This document shows, one piece after another, positions 49,390 through 61,575 of a stretch of 64,000 nt of DNA. Made by a program: the position numbers and the translations under genes. The stretch is from Cryptomeria japonica. Taxonomy: Eukaryota; Streptophyta; Pinopsida; Cupressales; Cupressaceae. How positions within the stretch are numbered: position 1 is the stretch's first letter; each line of letters begins with the position of its first letter. The stretch covers positions 204,783,864-204,847,863 of the forward strand of contig NC_081409.1 of the NCBI RefSeq assembly GCF_030272615.1, in the 5' to 3' direction. The notes under the pieces are model-generated. The model was not told the origin of the DNA and did not search any database. It was given only the letters and a program-made list of their open reading frames with translations.

Positions 49390-51540
49390 ATGCTTGTTAC
49401 TCGCTCTCAAAGAAACCAACAAAGCGAGACACATGCAAAGTCTAGTATGAATCGAAGGTTGTCAAATCCTTTTGAAGTTCCACACTTAGAAGAAACTGAA
49501 ATTTCTGAAGCGCTTCTTTAGGAATGTCAGGAAAACCCTTCATTCCAAAAGCTTGTAGAAAGGCTTATGGAAAATGACAAAGAAAAGTATCTGCTCATGC
49601 TCACAAGTAAAGGCGTTAAACTTCCCGAAGATTTAGACACAAACATCTTCAGAACTGGATCTTGACAATATGCATATCAAGAACAACAAAGAGAAGAAGA
49701 AACTCGTAACCTTGAACAACACATACCTGAGAAACACATTCCAGAACAATGTATACCAGAAATGCGTATACCTGAGCTAGAAACTCCATAGCAAAATATA
49801 CCATTTAACACACCTTTTTAGCTGAGAACTAATATAAGGGAAGAATTTCTTCCTCGGCAAAATAATGCGCCTTTGGTTTCTCTTACTCAACAAATGCAAA
49901 TGTTACAAAGACAAATACATGACATGCAACAAGGGACAACAGTGCGGTACTCTTGAAACGAAATCTGTCCTTATCCATTTGACAGAAGATTGAACATGGT
50001 GCCTTTTTCTCCAAACTCAGATGTGCCTAAATTTGACAAATACGATGGAAAAAGTGATCCCTGAGATCATGTTCGAGAATTTTGCACAATGAGTCTCGAA
50101 TTCGCCCATGACGACACCTATCTGATGAGGTTATTCCCAAGAAGCCTGGGAGGGAAAACAATGGAATGGTTATCCAAAATTACACCACCTGTCAGATCAT
50201 TTGATGAATTGGTTAACAAATTCATAACCCAATACTCCTATAACATCCAAAATGCCATAACCATGCTAGATGTTTGCAACACCAAACAAAAGAACAACGA
50301 AACATTCATGATATTCCTTCAACGCTAGCGGCGTATGGTCTCCAAATATCCTCGAGATATTCCTGAAAAGGAGAAAATGGAAATCTTCATTGACAATTTG
50401 AATGGTGAAATGAGTTACAGGCTAAAACTTCAATGCATACCGTCTTTCGCTAAATTGATTGAAAATGGCATTCAAGTAGAGGAAGCGTGTGTCAAAAAGG
50501 GAACACTCAAATTCTACAAGGAAGGAACAAACTCATCAAACTACAATAACCAAAACAACAACAACCTAGACAAATCTTGATTTTGGACTCGAAACAAAAA
50601 TGAAGGCAATAATGAATCACATGATCCCAAGTCTAAACAACCAGTGCTTGCATTATCTGGAAATCCTCAAAATAGGAAAAATCCTAAAAATGCTAATCCA
50701 AATGCTAACACATATGCACCAAACACCGATCAAGGACAACTCAACACGAACAACACTAATGATACTCAAAGCAAAAACATGAATCCAGGACCCAACAACA
50801 ATTCACGCAATAGCACGAACAATTTCCAAAAGCGTATCTTCACACCACTGGGGCAATCACTAGAATCAACATTCAGAGAACTTCTGGCAAACAAAATTCT
50901 CTCCTTGCCTGCAATCAGCAACTATGAACCCCAAATCAAACCACCTTGGTGGAATGATTCACACTATTGTGATTTCCATCATAACAAGGGTTATCAGACG
51001 AATGATTGCATGAGATTAAAACACATGGTGCAAGACATGATTGATCGAGGTGACTTAACGGTAGATGGTCTCAAAACAAATAGTGATCACGGAGCCTTTA
51101 AAAATCCTCTCCCAAATTACAACAAAGATGGAGCTTCAACCTCGGATGATACACGCGGAGCTCGTATCAACCATATCTACAACAACACCATAAATCACAT
51201 ATCAGTTGAAGATCATCAAGTAAATGTCATCACCATCCGAGATCTGCGTGATCATGAATTTGTCAATGTAACAACCCGAACTCAGAAATATGTCTTAAAA
51301 GGACATACGTCACCTACAACTACCACACCAAAAATCCAATATGACTTGGTTAGCCAACTACGCAAAACTCTAGCTCAGATATCTATACTAGAATTGCTGA
51401 AACTATCACCGAAGCACAAAGACATATTGGAACAAGCACTATTGGAAACCAATGTACCTCAAAATCTGGATACAGACAGATTTCAAGCCATGGTTGCCCA
51501 TATGACTGGACCTCATAACCTCACCTTCTCAGAGCCTTAA
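49390..51540 (+). pseudogene. Element C gag, with eight internal stops
   Basis: A single frame of 717 codons starting MLVTRSQRNQQ and ending with TAA at 51538. Stops at 49519, 49663, 49789, 49819, 49954, 50062, 50326 and 50578 are all TAG or TGA in the same frame. A retrotrans_gag-type domain lies at about 50020-50520 (DKYDGKSDP, MEWLSKITPP, FITQYSYN). An Asn/Gln-rich linker follows, then a CCHC-like finger YCDFHHNKGYQTNDC in which the expected His is Tyr. Family role: particle core and RNA packaging. The stops fit Trp, Arg or Gln codons changed by transitions. The finger spacing matches the gag of element B. Confidence 0.87.
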
Positions 51541-53285
51541 GTCATCCGCATAACATTCCTTTCCAAATCGAAGTCATTGTTTGCAAACAACGAGTAAAAA
51601 GAGTCTTAATAGATGGAGGAGCCGGACTTAATATATGTACTTTAAAGCTTATCCGTGCATTAGGCTTCTCAGAAGAGTCTATTGATCCCTGCAAGAAGAT
51701 TACCATAAAGGCATATGATGATGAGGAAAGGTCCTCTAAAGGAACTGTGATGTTACCTATTCAAGTGGGACTAGTGTAAAAGGATACTATGTGTCAAGTC
51801 TTAGACATAGATCTCACCTACAATATTTTGTTAGGGCGACCCTGGATACATGAAATGCAAGCAGTACCTTCTACGTATCACCAGTGTGTCAAATTTCCTT
51901 ATGACGGACAAGAAATCTCCATATTTGCTGATCACAATCCATTTCAACATTGCAACGCAATGGGGGCAGCCCAAGACAGTTTGGTTCCTCATAATAGAGA
52001 AAAGCAGCGATCTTCAACATCAGATCTCCAAACAGCAAAGCCCAACTCCTTATTTGGAGATTTCAAATAGAAAATGCAAATAAAAGACCAAGGCATGGGA
52101 GAATACTCTTTGGAGCCCTTATGTTTGGCCAAATTGCCAACATCACCTAGATCTCATGGATTGCCTACTACATCAACACATCTGGCCACTCAGCCCATCA
52201 CCAAATTTGATGGTACCTTCATCCAATTGGGCACTCTAGCGCATGAATCAGAAGACAAGGATATTCTTAGCTGGTTATACAAAGATGAGGAAGAAGGTAA
52301 CAGAGCAGCTACTCCAGACATTGTTCTACCTACACACCTGTATGGAAAAGGGTACTTAATCATGCAGCAAATGGGATATGACGATAAAGGACCTATTGGA
52401 AAATGCAAAGAAGGAGTCACTTAACCCATAGGTCTTCCTTCACAGCCCAGTAGAAACAAAGCAGGATTGGGTTGTAAGCTCACTTTCCTATTAAGAAAGC
52501 TGCCCCGCATAACTGCAAAACCTCAATGGAAAGTAAAGAAGAAATACAAAGAAGAATCCTGGTAGGAAGCACTCTTTGAATCAACAGAAACAATCCACAA
52601 GGCATAGGAACGTCAAGATCAGAAGTTATATCAGGGAAAGCTTCTAAGCCACAAGAACGCCATATCTACAGCAATAGCTCATATTCAAACACCAATATCT
52701 CAAGAACAAATAAAATCATCTCCAGATACCATTATTCCTCCCCGAGGAAGCACAGTCTATGAACAAATATAGAAAGTCGAAGCAGGATCCGACACCGAAT
52801 CAACAAAAAACATCAAACTGGTATCCATCATCAAAGATTTATTTTCACCATACAACATACCTGTTTATAGCACTGATAGAATCTGGGATGATGCCTCAGA
52901 GACTGATTCCAATGAATATGAATGGGGTACCTGCTCCAATGCTACTATAGATATCCCTAATGATACTAATTCCATATCCCTTTCTCAAGAAGAACATAAC
53001 GCAGAAGATAGACCTCTTGAATTTGGACCACAGAATATCTATGATGCCAAGGAAAGCGAACAAAAACATTATGAACAGGTCTATACGGAAGATAATACCA
53101 TCAAAGAACTCGACGAAATCCTGGACTTCTTTAAAACCAAGAACAATCACGATGAAACCTCTATCTTGACACTTACAATAGCAGACCTTAATCCACCAAA
53201 CGATTCCTTACCGCTTGTCTTTCCTGACCTCATCGATTGGGATGAACCTGAAATCCAGATGATGAATCTATTATCCATTACCTAG
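51541..53285 (+). pseudogene. Element C protease and G-patch-like linker
   Basis: A frame different from gag and pol. A retropepsin active site LIDGGAGLNI is at about 51606-51635, with the later LGRPWIHEM motif near 51830. A glycine-rich segment at about 52330-52480 (KGYLIMQQMGYDDKGPIGK, then NKAGLGCK) resembles a G-patch, a known RNA-binding module. Acidic linker sequence follows to a stop at 53285. Internal stops occur at about 51777, 52068, 52422, 52563, 52605 and 52770. Family role: maturation of Gag and Pol. The junction with pol (53285-53410) contains at least one frameshift. Confidence 0.72.
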
Positions 53286-53409
53286 GTACCGTAAATTCGG
53301 AAATAGGCTCTACCAGTGAACAAAGTAACGATGTCTGCCAATCAGGGAGTGCCAAGTCTCTCAGTGCAAAAATAAACCAAATGAAAGATCTGATGTTGAA
53401 ACCCAGTCA

Positions 53410-56400
53410 ATGGCAGCTCTAGATCACAAAAAAGTAAAAATAAAGGACGCATCTGAGGGTGAAAACCTTTTTAAGGCACCTACCGATGGGAGACTTGACA
53501 CTCTTCCTGAACACTTTCATGAGCGATCACCCATATTGATTGAGCCCACTCAATCAATCAACATTGGTACCACAGAAGCAGTCAAAAACATACACCTTGC
53601 AGAATCTCTGACAGAGGAGGAAAGATCAACATTCATCATTTTCTTTAAAGAACAACAAATTAACTTTGCTTGGTCATATGCCGATATGCCCGGAGTAGAT
53701 CCACACTTGATCATGCATCATTTGTCTATCTCTTCAAGAGTTAAACCAGTCAAGCAAAAGCTACGAAAGATGAATCCACAGGTAGCACTCATGGTCAAAA
53801 CTGAACTAAAGAAACTATTAGATGTCGGATTCATCCGGCCCATTGACTATGCAGAATGGATTTCCAACATCGTTCCAGTATCAAAACCAAATGGTAGTAT
53901 CAGAATATGCACTGACTTCAGAGATGTCAACAAAGCTTGTCCAAAAGACAACTTTCCTCTGCCCAGTATCGACATAATTGTAGATCTCACAGCAGGCCAT
54001 GCAATGCTCTCACTAATGGATGGTTTCTCAAGCTATAATCAAATCAAAATAGCCTCAGAAGATCAAGATAAAACTGCGTTCACCTATCCTTGGGGAATGT
54101 ACTATTGGAATGTTATGCCTTTTGGCTTAAAGAATGCAGGGGCCACTTATCAAAGAGCAATGACAATAATATTTCATGATAAGATGAACACATTTATGGA
54201 AGATTACGTGGATGATTTACTAGCTAAGTCATTCACCAGAGCAGAACATCTCAGCATCCTGACAAAGATCTTTGATCGATTGGAGAAATTCCAAGTCAGA
54301 CTCAACCCTAAGAAGTGTGTCTTTGGGGTTACATCAGGCAAATTACTAGGCTACATAGTCTCAGCTAAAGGTATCGAAGTAGATCCACCAAAGGTACAAG
54401 CCATTATGGAAATGCCGCCACCAAAGAATATCAGTCAACTCAAATCTCTACAAGGACGAATTCAATCAATCAGGCGATTCATCACTCAGCTAGCAGATAA
54501 AAATCTACCATTTAACCATTTACTACACAAAAATGTACCATTCAAATGGGAGACCAAGTGTGCAGAATCTTTTTACCAAATCAAACAGTACCTAATGAAT
54601 CCACCAGTTCTGGTACCACCAGTCACAGGAAAGCCACTTATCCTATATATCTCAACAACAGATATATCGCTGGGGGCACTATTGGCACAAAAAGATCAAC
54701 AAGGAAAGGAACGAGCCATATATTATATCAGTAGGACATTGAATGGCTATGAACTCAACTATACATTCATTGAAAAGGCTTTCCTAACAGTGGTCTTCGC
54801 ATCTCAGAAGTTCCGACATTATATGCTAGCACACACCATTAAGCTAGTCACAAAAATTGATCCTCTCAAATATTTACTCAGCAAGGCAACTCTTACAGGC
54901 CGATTGGCTAAATGGGTCATGATTCTCAGTGAATTTGAAATCCAATACACAGAAAGACGAGCCATCAAAGGACAAGCAATTGCAGATCAGCTGGCTGAAG
55001 CACCACTACCAGGACAACAAACTATGGAGATTGAATTTCCAGACAGGGACGTTCTTGCTATTTCTACCAAACAATGGACCCTATACTTTGACGGATCCTA
55101 CACACAACATGGTTCAGGTGCTGGCATTCTATTCATCACTCCTGAAGGACACACTATACCAAGATCATATAGGCTTATGTTCTCATGCACAAATAATGTG
55201 GCTGAATATGAGGCATTGGTTATAGGCATCAAAATGGCCGTAGAATGGAAAATCATAGAGTTAAAGGTCTATAGAGACTCACAACTAGTCGTCAATCAAA
55301 TCAACAACGACTATCAGACAAAGGATGACAAGCTGCTACCCTACAAGCAAATGGTGGATGACTTCAAACAGTATTTTTTGCACATCACCTTCGAGCAAAT
55401 ACCAAGGTTGAACAACAAAGAAGCCGATGCAATGGCTACTATCGCTTCATTACTACAAATTCCAGAGCAACAGAGTCGTTATGAGTTTCTGGTAGAGCAA
55501 CTGTTCTCCCTCGCCTATGACCACTTTGAATCCCATGTTATCTATGCCTTGACTGGTTCAGATTCTCCGTTATATGGACCAATATACGACTACCTCAAGA
55601 ACAATATCTTACCAATTGACCAATCCCGTAACCAAAAACGTAACTTTATCCGACAAGCTGCCCGTTATACCCTTACCACTGATACTTTGTATTGTCGAGG
55701 TCTCGATGGTACTCTTCTTCGTTGCCTTGATCGTAATGATTCTGATTCCGCTTTACACGAGCTTCATGAAGGTATTTGTGGAACACATTCAAGTGGTACT
55801 ACTCTTGCTAAAAAGCTTCTAAGGATGGGATACTACTGGCCTACAATGGAGAAAGATTCATACCACTTCGCCAAGAAATGTCCTAAATGCCAGATCTATG
55901 GCAATCTGATACATGCACCAGCACAGGAACTGCAGCCATTTACAACATCCTGGCCCTTTTGTCAGTGGGGACTAGACTTAGTTGGCAAAATTCATCCTTC
56001 ATCTTCAAATGGACACAAGTTCATTATAACGACAACATAATACTTTACCAAATGGATAGAAGCAGTTCCCATGACCACAGTGACTGGGAAACAAATTGCC
56101 TCTTTTATCCTAAATTATCTGATCTGCAGATATGGTATTCCAAGTTCAATCATCACAGATAATGGATGACCTTTTAAAAACCAAGATGTACAAGAACTAT
56201 GTGAAAAATTCAAAATCCAACATCGGTTCTCTACACCATACTACCCACAAGGAAATGGTCAAGCAGAAGCATCTAACAAGACAATACTAAAAATCCTAAA
56301 GAAAATAGTGAATGATGCAGGCAAAGATTGACACGTCCAACTCAATCCAGCACTTTGGGCATACAGAACCAGCATCCGCACACCTATAGGAGCAACACCA

Positions 56401-56826
56401 TACTCATTGGTATATGGATCAGAAGCCATTTTACCCCTGGAAGTAGAAATCCCATCTCTCAGAGTCTCTTTGAAAGGTTTAATCCCAGATGAAGAGTATC
56501 GAGTTAACCGACTGCAAGAACTTGAACTATTAGATGAACGACGTCAGCATGCTTACACTCATCTCAAAGCATATCAAAAACGCATGTGCAGGAGCTACAA
56601 TCACAAGGTCATCCCTCACAACTTCAAAATTGGTGACCTAGTCCTTAAAGAAAATCCAAGAAATCAGCAAGATCGAGAAAAGAAAGGGAAGTTTGAATCT
56701 AACTGGTTGGGTCCCTATGTCATCATATCAGTCTATGGATCAGGTGCCTATCAGCTAACAACTTCAGAAGGAGATATGCTCGATGAACCAACTAACAGCA
56801 TCCATCTGAAGAAGTATTACACTTAA
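53410..56826 (+). pseudogene. Element C pol: reverse transcriptase, two RNase H domains, integrase
   Basis: One frame of 1,139 codons with three stops (56038 TAA, 56167 TGA, 56329 TGA). Reverse transcriptase occupies about 53660-54400 with YVDD at 54205-54216 and MPFGLKNAGATYQ. The gypsy RNase H spans about 54620-54960. A second, archaeal-type RNase H lies at about 55075-55480 (YFDGSYTQHGSGAG, NNVAEYEALV, YRDSQLVV). Integrase follows, with an HHCC zinc finger (ELHEGICGTH...CPKC, about 55760-55900), catalytic residues in WGLDLVG, ITDNG and QAEASNK, and a C-terminal GPY-like LGPYVI motif. The double RNase H is diagnostic of Tat-type gypsy. All three stops fit single transitions, so inactivation looks fairly recent. 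Confidence 0.93.
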
Positions 56827-58461
56827 GTCGCCTAGTGCACGGAAAAAGCAAAAAAAAAAAACAAAAAACAAAAAAACAAAAAACAAAAACAAAGTACAAT
56901 AAAAACAAATGGTGAAAACCTGGTAAACAGGCGCTCTTGTGAAAGAATGGCTCCTCTATCTATCTCCATACCATTTTATCCATACAAACACTATCGGCCA
57001 TCGCCCGACACTTAGCACATATCCATTCAGGACATACTTAGCGTAGTCACTATCCTGGTTTATCCATATATATCCTCTTAACACATTCCACCATGGCTTG
57101 GAAATCACTGTACATATTCACATCAAGAGGCACACTTAGCTAGGGGCATTAAAATCGTCAAAACTTGCGAACATTCAAGATGTCAAAACTAGAAGCAAAA
57201 CTCCGCAGTATGGCTTCCAACAAACAAAACTACGCTTCATCGCAACACAAAACAAAAAAAATTCACAGAAATACCAAGGATGGATGATTTTCTGAAGTAC
57301 TGAATGTTGCATTATCACATAAAAATCTTGATTAGTTTTGCATTTTGAACTTTTTCAATTATTGGATTCTCTTCCTTTTCTCACTAAATGCTTCAAAGCT
57401 AGAGATCATGGGGAACTTCCAATATTTTCTTAGTCTTCTGTTTGGGAGGCGATCACTTGTACTGTGTGAATACTTGCCTCAAGACGTGATACGTTGAATA
57501 TCACTGAAGGTCTGATTCCACTTCACACATACAAATGATTTAATCTTGTCTGTTTACGCAATACGCACTCTGGTCGTCCTGGTTCAATTATACCTTGACG
57601 CTTGTGTTATCTTGCAAAATCAAACATCATGTAAATTTTTCTCAGGTCATTATGGTTCAATTATACCATTGTGCTTGAATAAATTTTCAACATATCCTAA
57701 ACAAATCAATGCTCAATGATGATACCTACAAAGAAAGCAAACAACATATGGCTATATCGGATGGGAAATACAGAATGAGGATGCTACCAAAAACATAGTT
57801 GCATATCATTTTACAATTAGTTGGATATCATTATCATACATCTCATTTTCAAGATACATCTCACAACATATAAAATCATACATCTCATTGCATCATACAT
57901 TATATCATATATTTAAGCATTGCATCATCATAATGTAATGTAAAGAACACATAAGCACATCCATCCATATAAACACACCACATGATCAAAGATAATGATG
58001 TCGTATATCTATATATATATATATATATGATCAAAATGTACAAAATCTATCATCTCGGTGTCCAGTACAAAGAATACAATGATAAAAAATACAACAGAGA
58101 CCACGTCTCTCAAGTATGGCTATCCCCTGACGGAGATGGTCTGACTCCAGATGTCCCCACCCCTATCTCCAGGGGGATCCTGTCTCGATGGCCCTATCAC
58201 ACCTTGGCTCTTGGACCGCGACCCAGTATCTCGAGATTGACTGGATCTTGACTGTGTGAAGCTCTAAACTCGGCGATCCCTGGGTACCGCAGCCTCATAA
58301 TGCCGATGGTAGTACTCCGCCTCCTGAGCTCTCAAAGATAGCTCTCTCAGGGTGTCTCTCACTAGACCACCTACCACTACTCTCTGCACGCTGGCTGCAA
58401 GCTCCTCCGCTCACCCCCTCCGCTCTATCTCTGTGTCCCGCTCAGTGGTCAACTGCGCAAT
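56827..58461. other. Spacer between pol and antisense ORF of element C
   Basis: A-rich (AAACAAAAAC repeats at 56850-56900), then anonymous sequence with CATCATA/TCATAC-rich stretches (57830-57950) and a short (TA)n at 58006-58028. The minus strand of 58060-58461 may still hold the decayed 3' end of the antisense ORF, but frames are broken. Confidence 0.45.
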
Positions 58462-59987
58462 CTACCACTGATATGTCAAAACCTGTGCCTGCAGCTGCTG
58501 TACAGTCACCTGCAGGGTCCGAATCTGTGCATCCTCAACATGAGTGGGGATCCGAACCCGTAGTGGTACCTGTGCGGGGACATCCCCTCTCACTTTGCCT
58601 GTCCTTGATGCTGGAGGTGGGAGCACATCTGTCCTCCTCCTATGTGCTGACCGTATCGCCTTGTCAGTACCCCCCACTGCAGCTAGAACCTCCCCCAACC
58701 ACCCCTCTCCACCGGCTCCAATAGCCAATCCACCTCTCCCCTGTCTATCACCGCCCGTCTGACTGCTCTCTCCAAACCTCTATCTCCTCTCCTCCCTCTA
58801 TCTCCCCTCCTCCCTCTAACTCCTCTCCCTCGTCATCCTCCTCCACCATCTCCATCATCCTCATCATCTCCCTCTCCCTCCTCATCATCATCATCGAATG
58901 TCGGCCGCATCTCCTCGGGATCCAATATCCTGGCCACTGCCCGCGCGACAAACAATCTCGCGAACTCATCGATCATGCTCGCATCCAAAATCTCTGGGGC
59001 ATAATCCCATATCTGGCCCGCCAAACCGATAAACTCTTCCACCGCCACCACACTATCAATGGTCGGGCCCCAATCTAATATATCCTGCCTCCGCTGTGCA
59101 TATAAACAAGCCCCCTGAGGTATACCCTGCTGTCGACCAAACTGTCGCAAAAGTCTGGTCACCACAAACCTCTCAATAACAAATGGGGTCCTCCCAATCA
59201 GATATCTCGTCATAAACACGTAGGGCATCTCCAGCCCATCCTCCGCCCACACCTCACACCCTGTATACGGTCACCATGTGATTGTATTAATGTCATCCAA
59301 AACTCTCCTCCAATGCTCTAGTTTGCCCAGCTTCCGCTGGACAACTAGACCCCTGTATCCATAAGCATAGGCACGTCCAATGGGCCTATCTTTGTCTGCT
59401 AATGGCCTAGCAGCAGGAATGTGCTCCCAGCACCATACCTGTAAGAGTGTCACACCAGCTGACAAACTATCGTAACCTAGGTATACCACCTCGTGCAAGT
59501 CCCTGTACAGATGGGCTAGCATAGCCGATCCCCACGCGAACCTACGACCTTGTGTAACCATGTCCTCTAACACCAACCCCCATCCCATAGAGAATCCCTT
59601 TGACTTGCGATCAGGACAAAGGAATCCATCGATAAACCCTGCCAGTACTGATGGAAGCGGTGCATAATCCAGGTCTAAGAACTCCTGCCATGGGATCTCA
59701 TATCCACATACTGTCTCATCGTGAAAAATATGGTGAAGTGCCTTTGTGCCACCCTCCTCCGACTGCTCATATGGTAGTAGTGCACCTACTACTGGTATGC
59801 ACAGAATCCTATAACAGTCCTCTGGTGTGACTGTCATCTCACCTGTGGCAAAATGGAAGGTGTTCGTGTCGTTGTGCCACCTCTCTGCAAGCGCTATAAG
59901 TAGCCCTTGGTTCACAGTGAACCGAGGCATATCCAACAAGGACGTCAACCCGCATCTCTCAATAATATCCAGGTCGGCCTGTGTCAA
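58462..59987 (-). pseudogene. Antisense plant-mobile-domain (PMD-like) ORF in element C
   Basis: Read opposite to pol. One frame runs from 59987 (a TTG codon; the true start is unclear and lies upstream) to 58833, with one TGA at 59268-59270. Motifs fit the plant mobile domain of MAIN/MAIL-type proteins and of transposons: FTVNQGLLIALAERWH, FHFATGEMTVTPEDCYRIL, FAWGSAMLAHLYRDL, LLQVWCWEHIP. The C-terminus is Asp/Glu/Gly-rich. A frameshift leads into a further coding-like stretch (58728-58462) with a predicted coiled coil. Family knowledge: extra ORFs, some antisense, are known between pol and 3' LTR in Tat elements. Function in the element is unknown. Close to intact, unlike gag. Confidence 0.8.
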
Positions 59988-60176
59988 CCATGGTATCAGA
60001 GTCTAGGGCCTAGGAAATCGCTCCCGCGACTGCACCACGCCCAATCGCTCCTATCAACCAGCAAAATAAGTTCAATATCAATTTCCACATCAAAACAAAG
60101 ATATCAAAATCAAACTCACATCAACAACATGAAACAATTTGCCCATCTACATCAAGTTCAAAATCCTATCATTTCA

Positions 60177-60375
60177 TATCAACTTGTAAAACAACTCAAG
60201 TTATCAAAAACCATATCAAAACTTGTAACACAACTCAAGTCTCCAAATCACATAAACTTGTAAAACAACTAAAGTTTCCCACCCATATCAGCTTGAAAAA
60301 CAACTCAAGTTTCCAACCCATATCAGCTTGTAACACAAATCAGGCTTCACACATTGAACTTGAAACACAGTGCAA
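60177..60375. repeat. Tandem hairpin repeat, period about 36 bp
   Basis: Five to six degenerate units such as CTTGTAAAACAACTCAAG, where CTTG and CAAG can pair across an A-rich loop, separated by CCCATATCA-like spacers. Lies between the antisense ORF and motif cluster 3. Confidence 0.75.
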
Positions 60376-60542
60376 AAACAAATCATATTTTGATTAACAC
60401 AACACATTGATATCTATGCATAACTTGAAATATCGTAAATCAAAACAAGTTATATCGACACTCATATTGGACAAATCAATAAAACCCATGATAGCAAAAC
60501 ACAACAATTTCACAAATCACCTCCTCTCGCAAAATTTTTTCG

Positions 60543-61006
60543 GATGCGCTAAAACAGGTTGTCTACGCGCTAAAATCTACCCATGCGCTAAGCTGTTTTT
60601 CCTATGCGCTACTCCATTCACCCTATGCGCTAGACTGACTCTACGCGCTAATCTTTTCCCCCATGCGCCACCTAACCTACCCTATGCGCTAAAACCTATC
60701 TATGCACTAACCTAGACCTTGCTGGCGCTACCTATTTAACCCTATGCACTAGGTCTACCCTACACGCTAAAACCCCTTACCCATGCGAACCCCTGTGACC
60801 CCTATGCGCTAGGTCTACCCTACGCGCTACCTTGTTGACCTCATGCGCTACCCTATGTTCGACATGCACTATTTTCACTCCCTGTGCTAACCTAGACTTT
60901 CTATGCGCTACAATATTTTGTTTCGGACGCAGCCCTAAAATTAAGCTCCATGCGCTACCTAAATTTTCGTATGCGCTAATTTATGACTTTAACATGCTAA
61001 AACGCT
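60543..61006 (-). repeat. TAGCGCAT motif cluster 3, reverse orientation
   Basis: About 20-22 copies of ATGCGCTA and variants (ACGCGCTA, ATGCACTA) on the plus strand, which is TAGCGCAT on the minus strand, spaced about 12-40 nt. It lies upstream of the antisense ORF, just as clusters 1 and 2 lie upstream of gag. Confidence 0.87.
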
Positions 61007-61561
61007 AAAACTGAATTTCAAAAATAAAAAAATGACCAAAAACAACAAAATCAAAAATCAAAAGAGGGTTAAAAGTGTTGACTTACTGGTGGTCCATATG
61101 CGGCAGGTCTCCGGTACCTCCGAACGCACTCGAAACGATGCCTGGAATATGAAATAGGCATTTTGACTTCTCTCCAAATTCTCTTTTTCCAAAGTCAACA
61201 ATGCACAAATGAATCAAATCAAAGCCCTTTTCCCCTTTTATAGGAGGAAAATGAGATTAGAGTTAGAGAACTGGGCATGTAATTTGCTCGTGGTCTCCCT
61301 TATACCCTACCAAATGTAAATTATCGGGAGATGAATCAATTTCAACATTTCACATATACAAAATCATACACACTGCACACAAATCATCAAATCCAATCAA
61401 ACTTTTCAAAATATTGATTCATCTCCCGAGGGGGCATCACATATCAAATCAAATCTGGGGCACGACATAAAAAATAAGAGCGACACAAATATTTCATTTG
61501 ATCATAAATCACGATAAAACATCATTTTTCTTTGAAATAACATGTGCACACATGTCACTTC
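61007..61561. other. 3' non-coding part of element C
   Basis: AT-rich; contains an ATCTCCCGA direct/inverted pair around 61325 and 61421 (ATCGGGAGATGAATCAATTT; ATTGATTCATCTCCCGAGG) that could form a roughly 20-bp stem. No gene seen. Confidence 0.5.
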
Positions 61562-61575
61562 AAAGAGGGGCAAAA
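61562..61575 (+). promoter_or_regulatory. Polypurine tract of element C
   Basis: AAAGAGGGGCAAAA directly before the 3' LTR. Confidence 0.8.
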
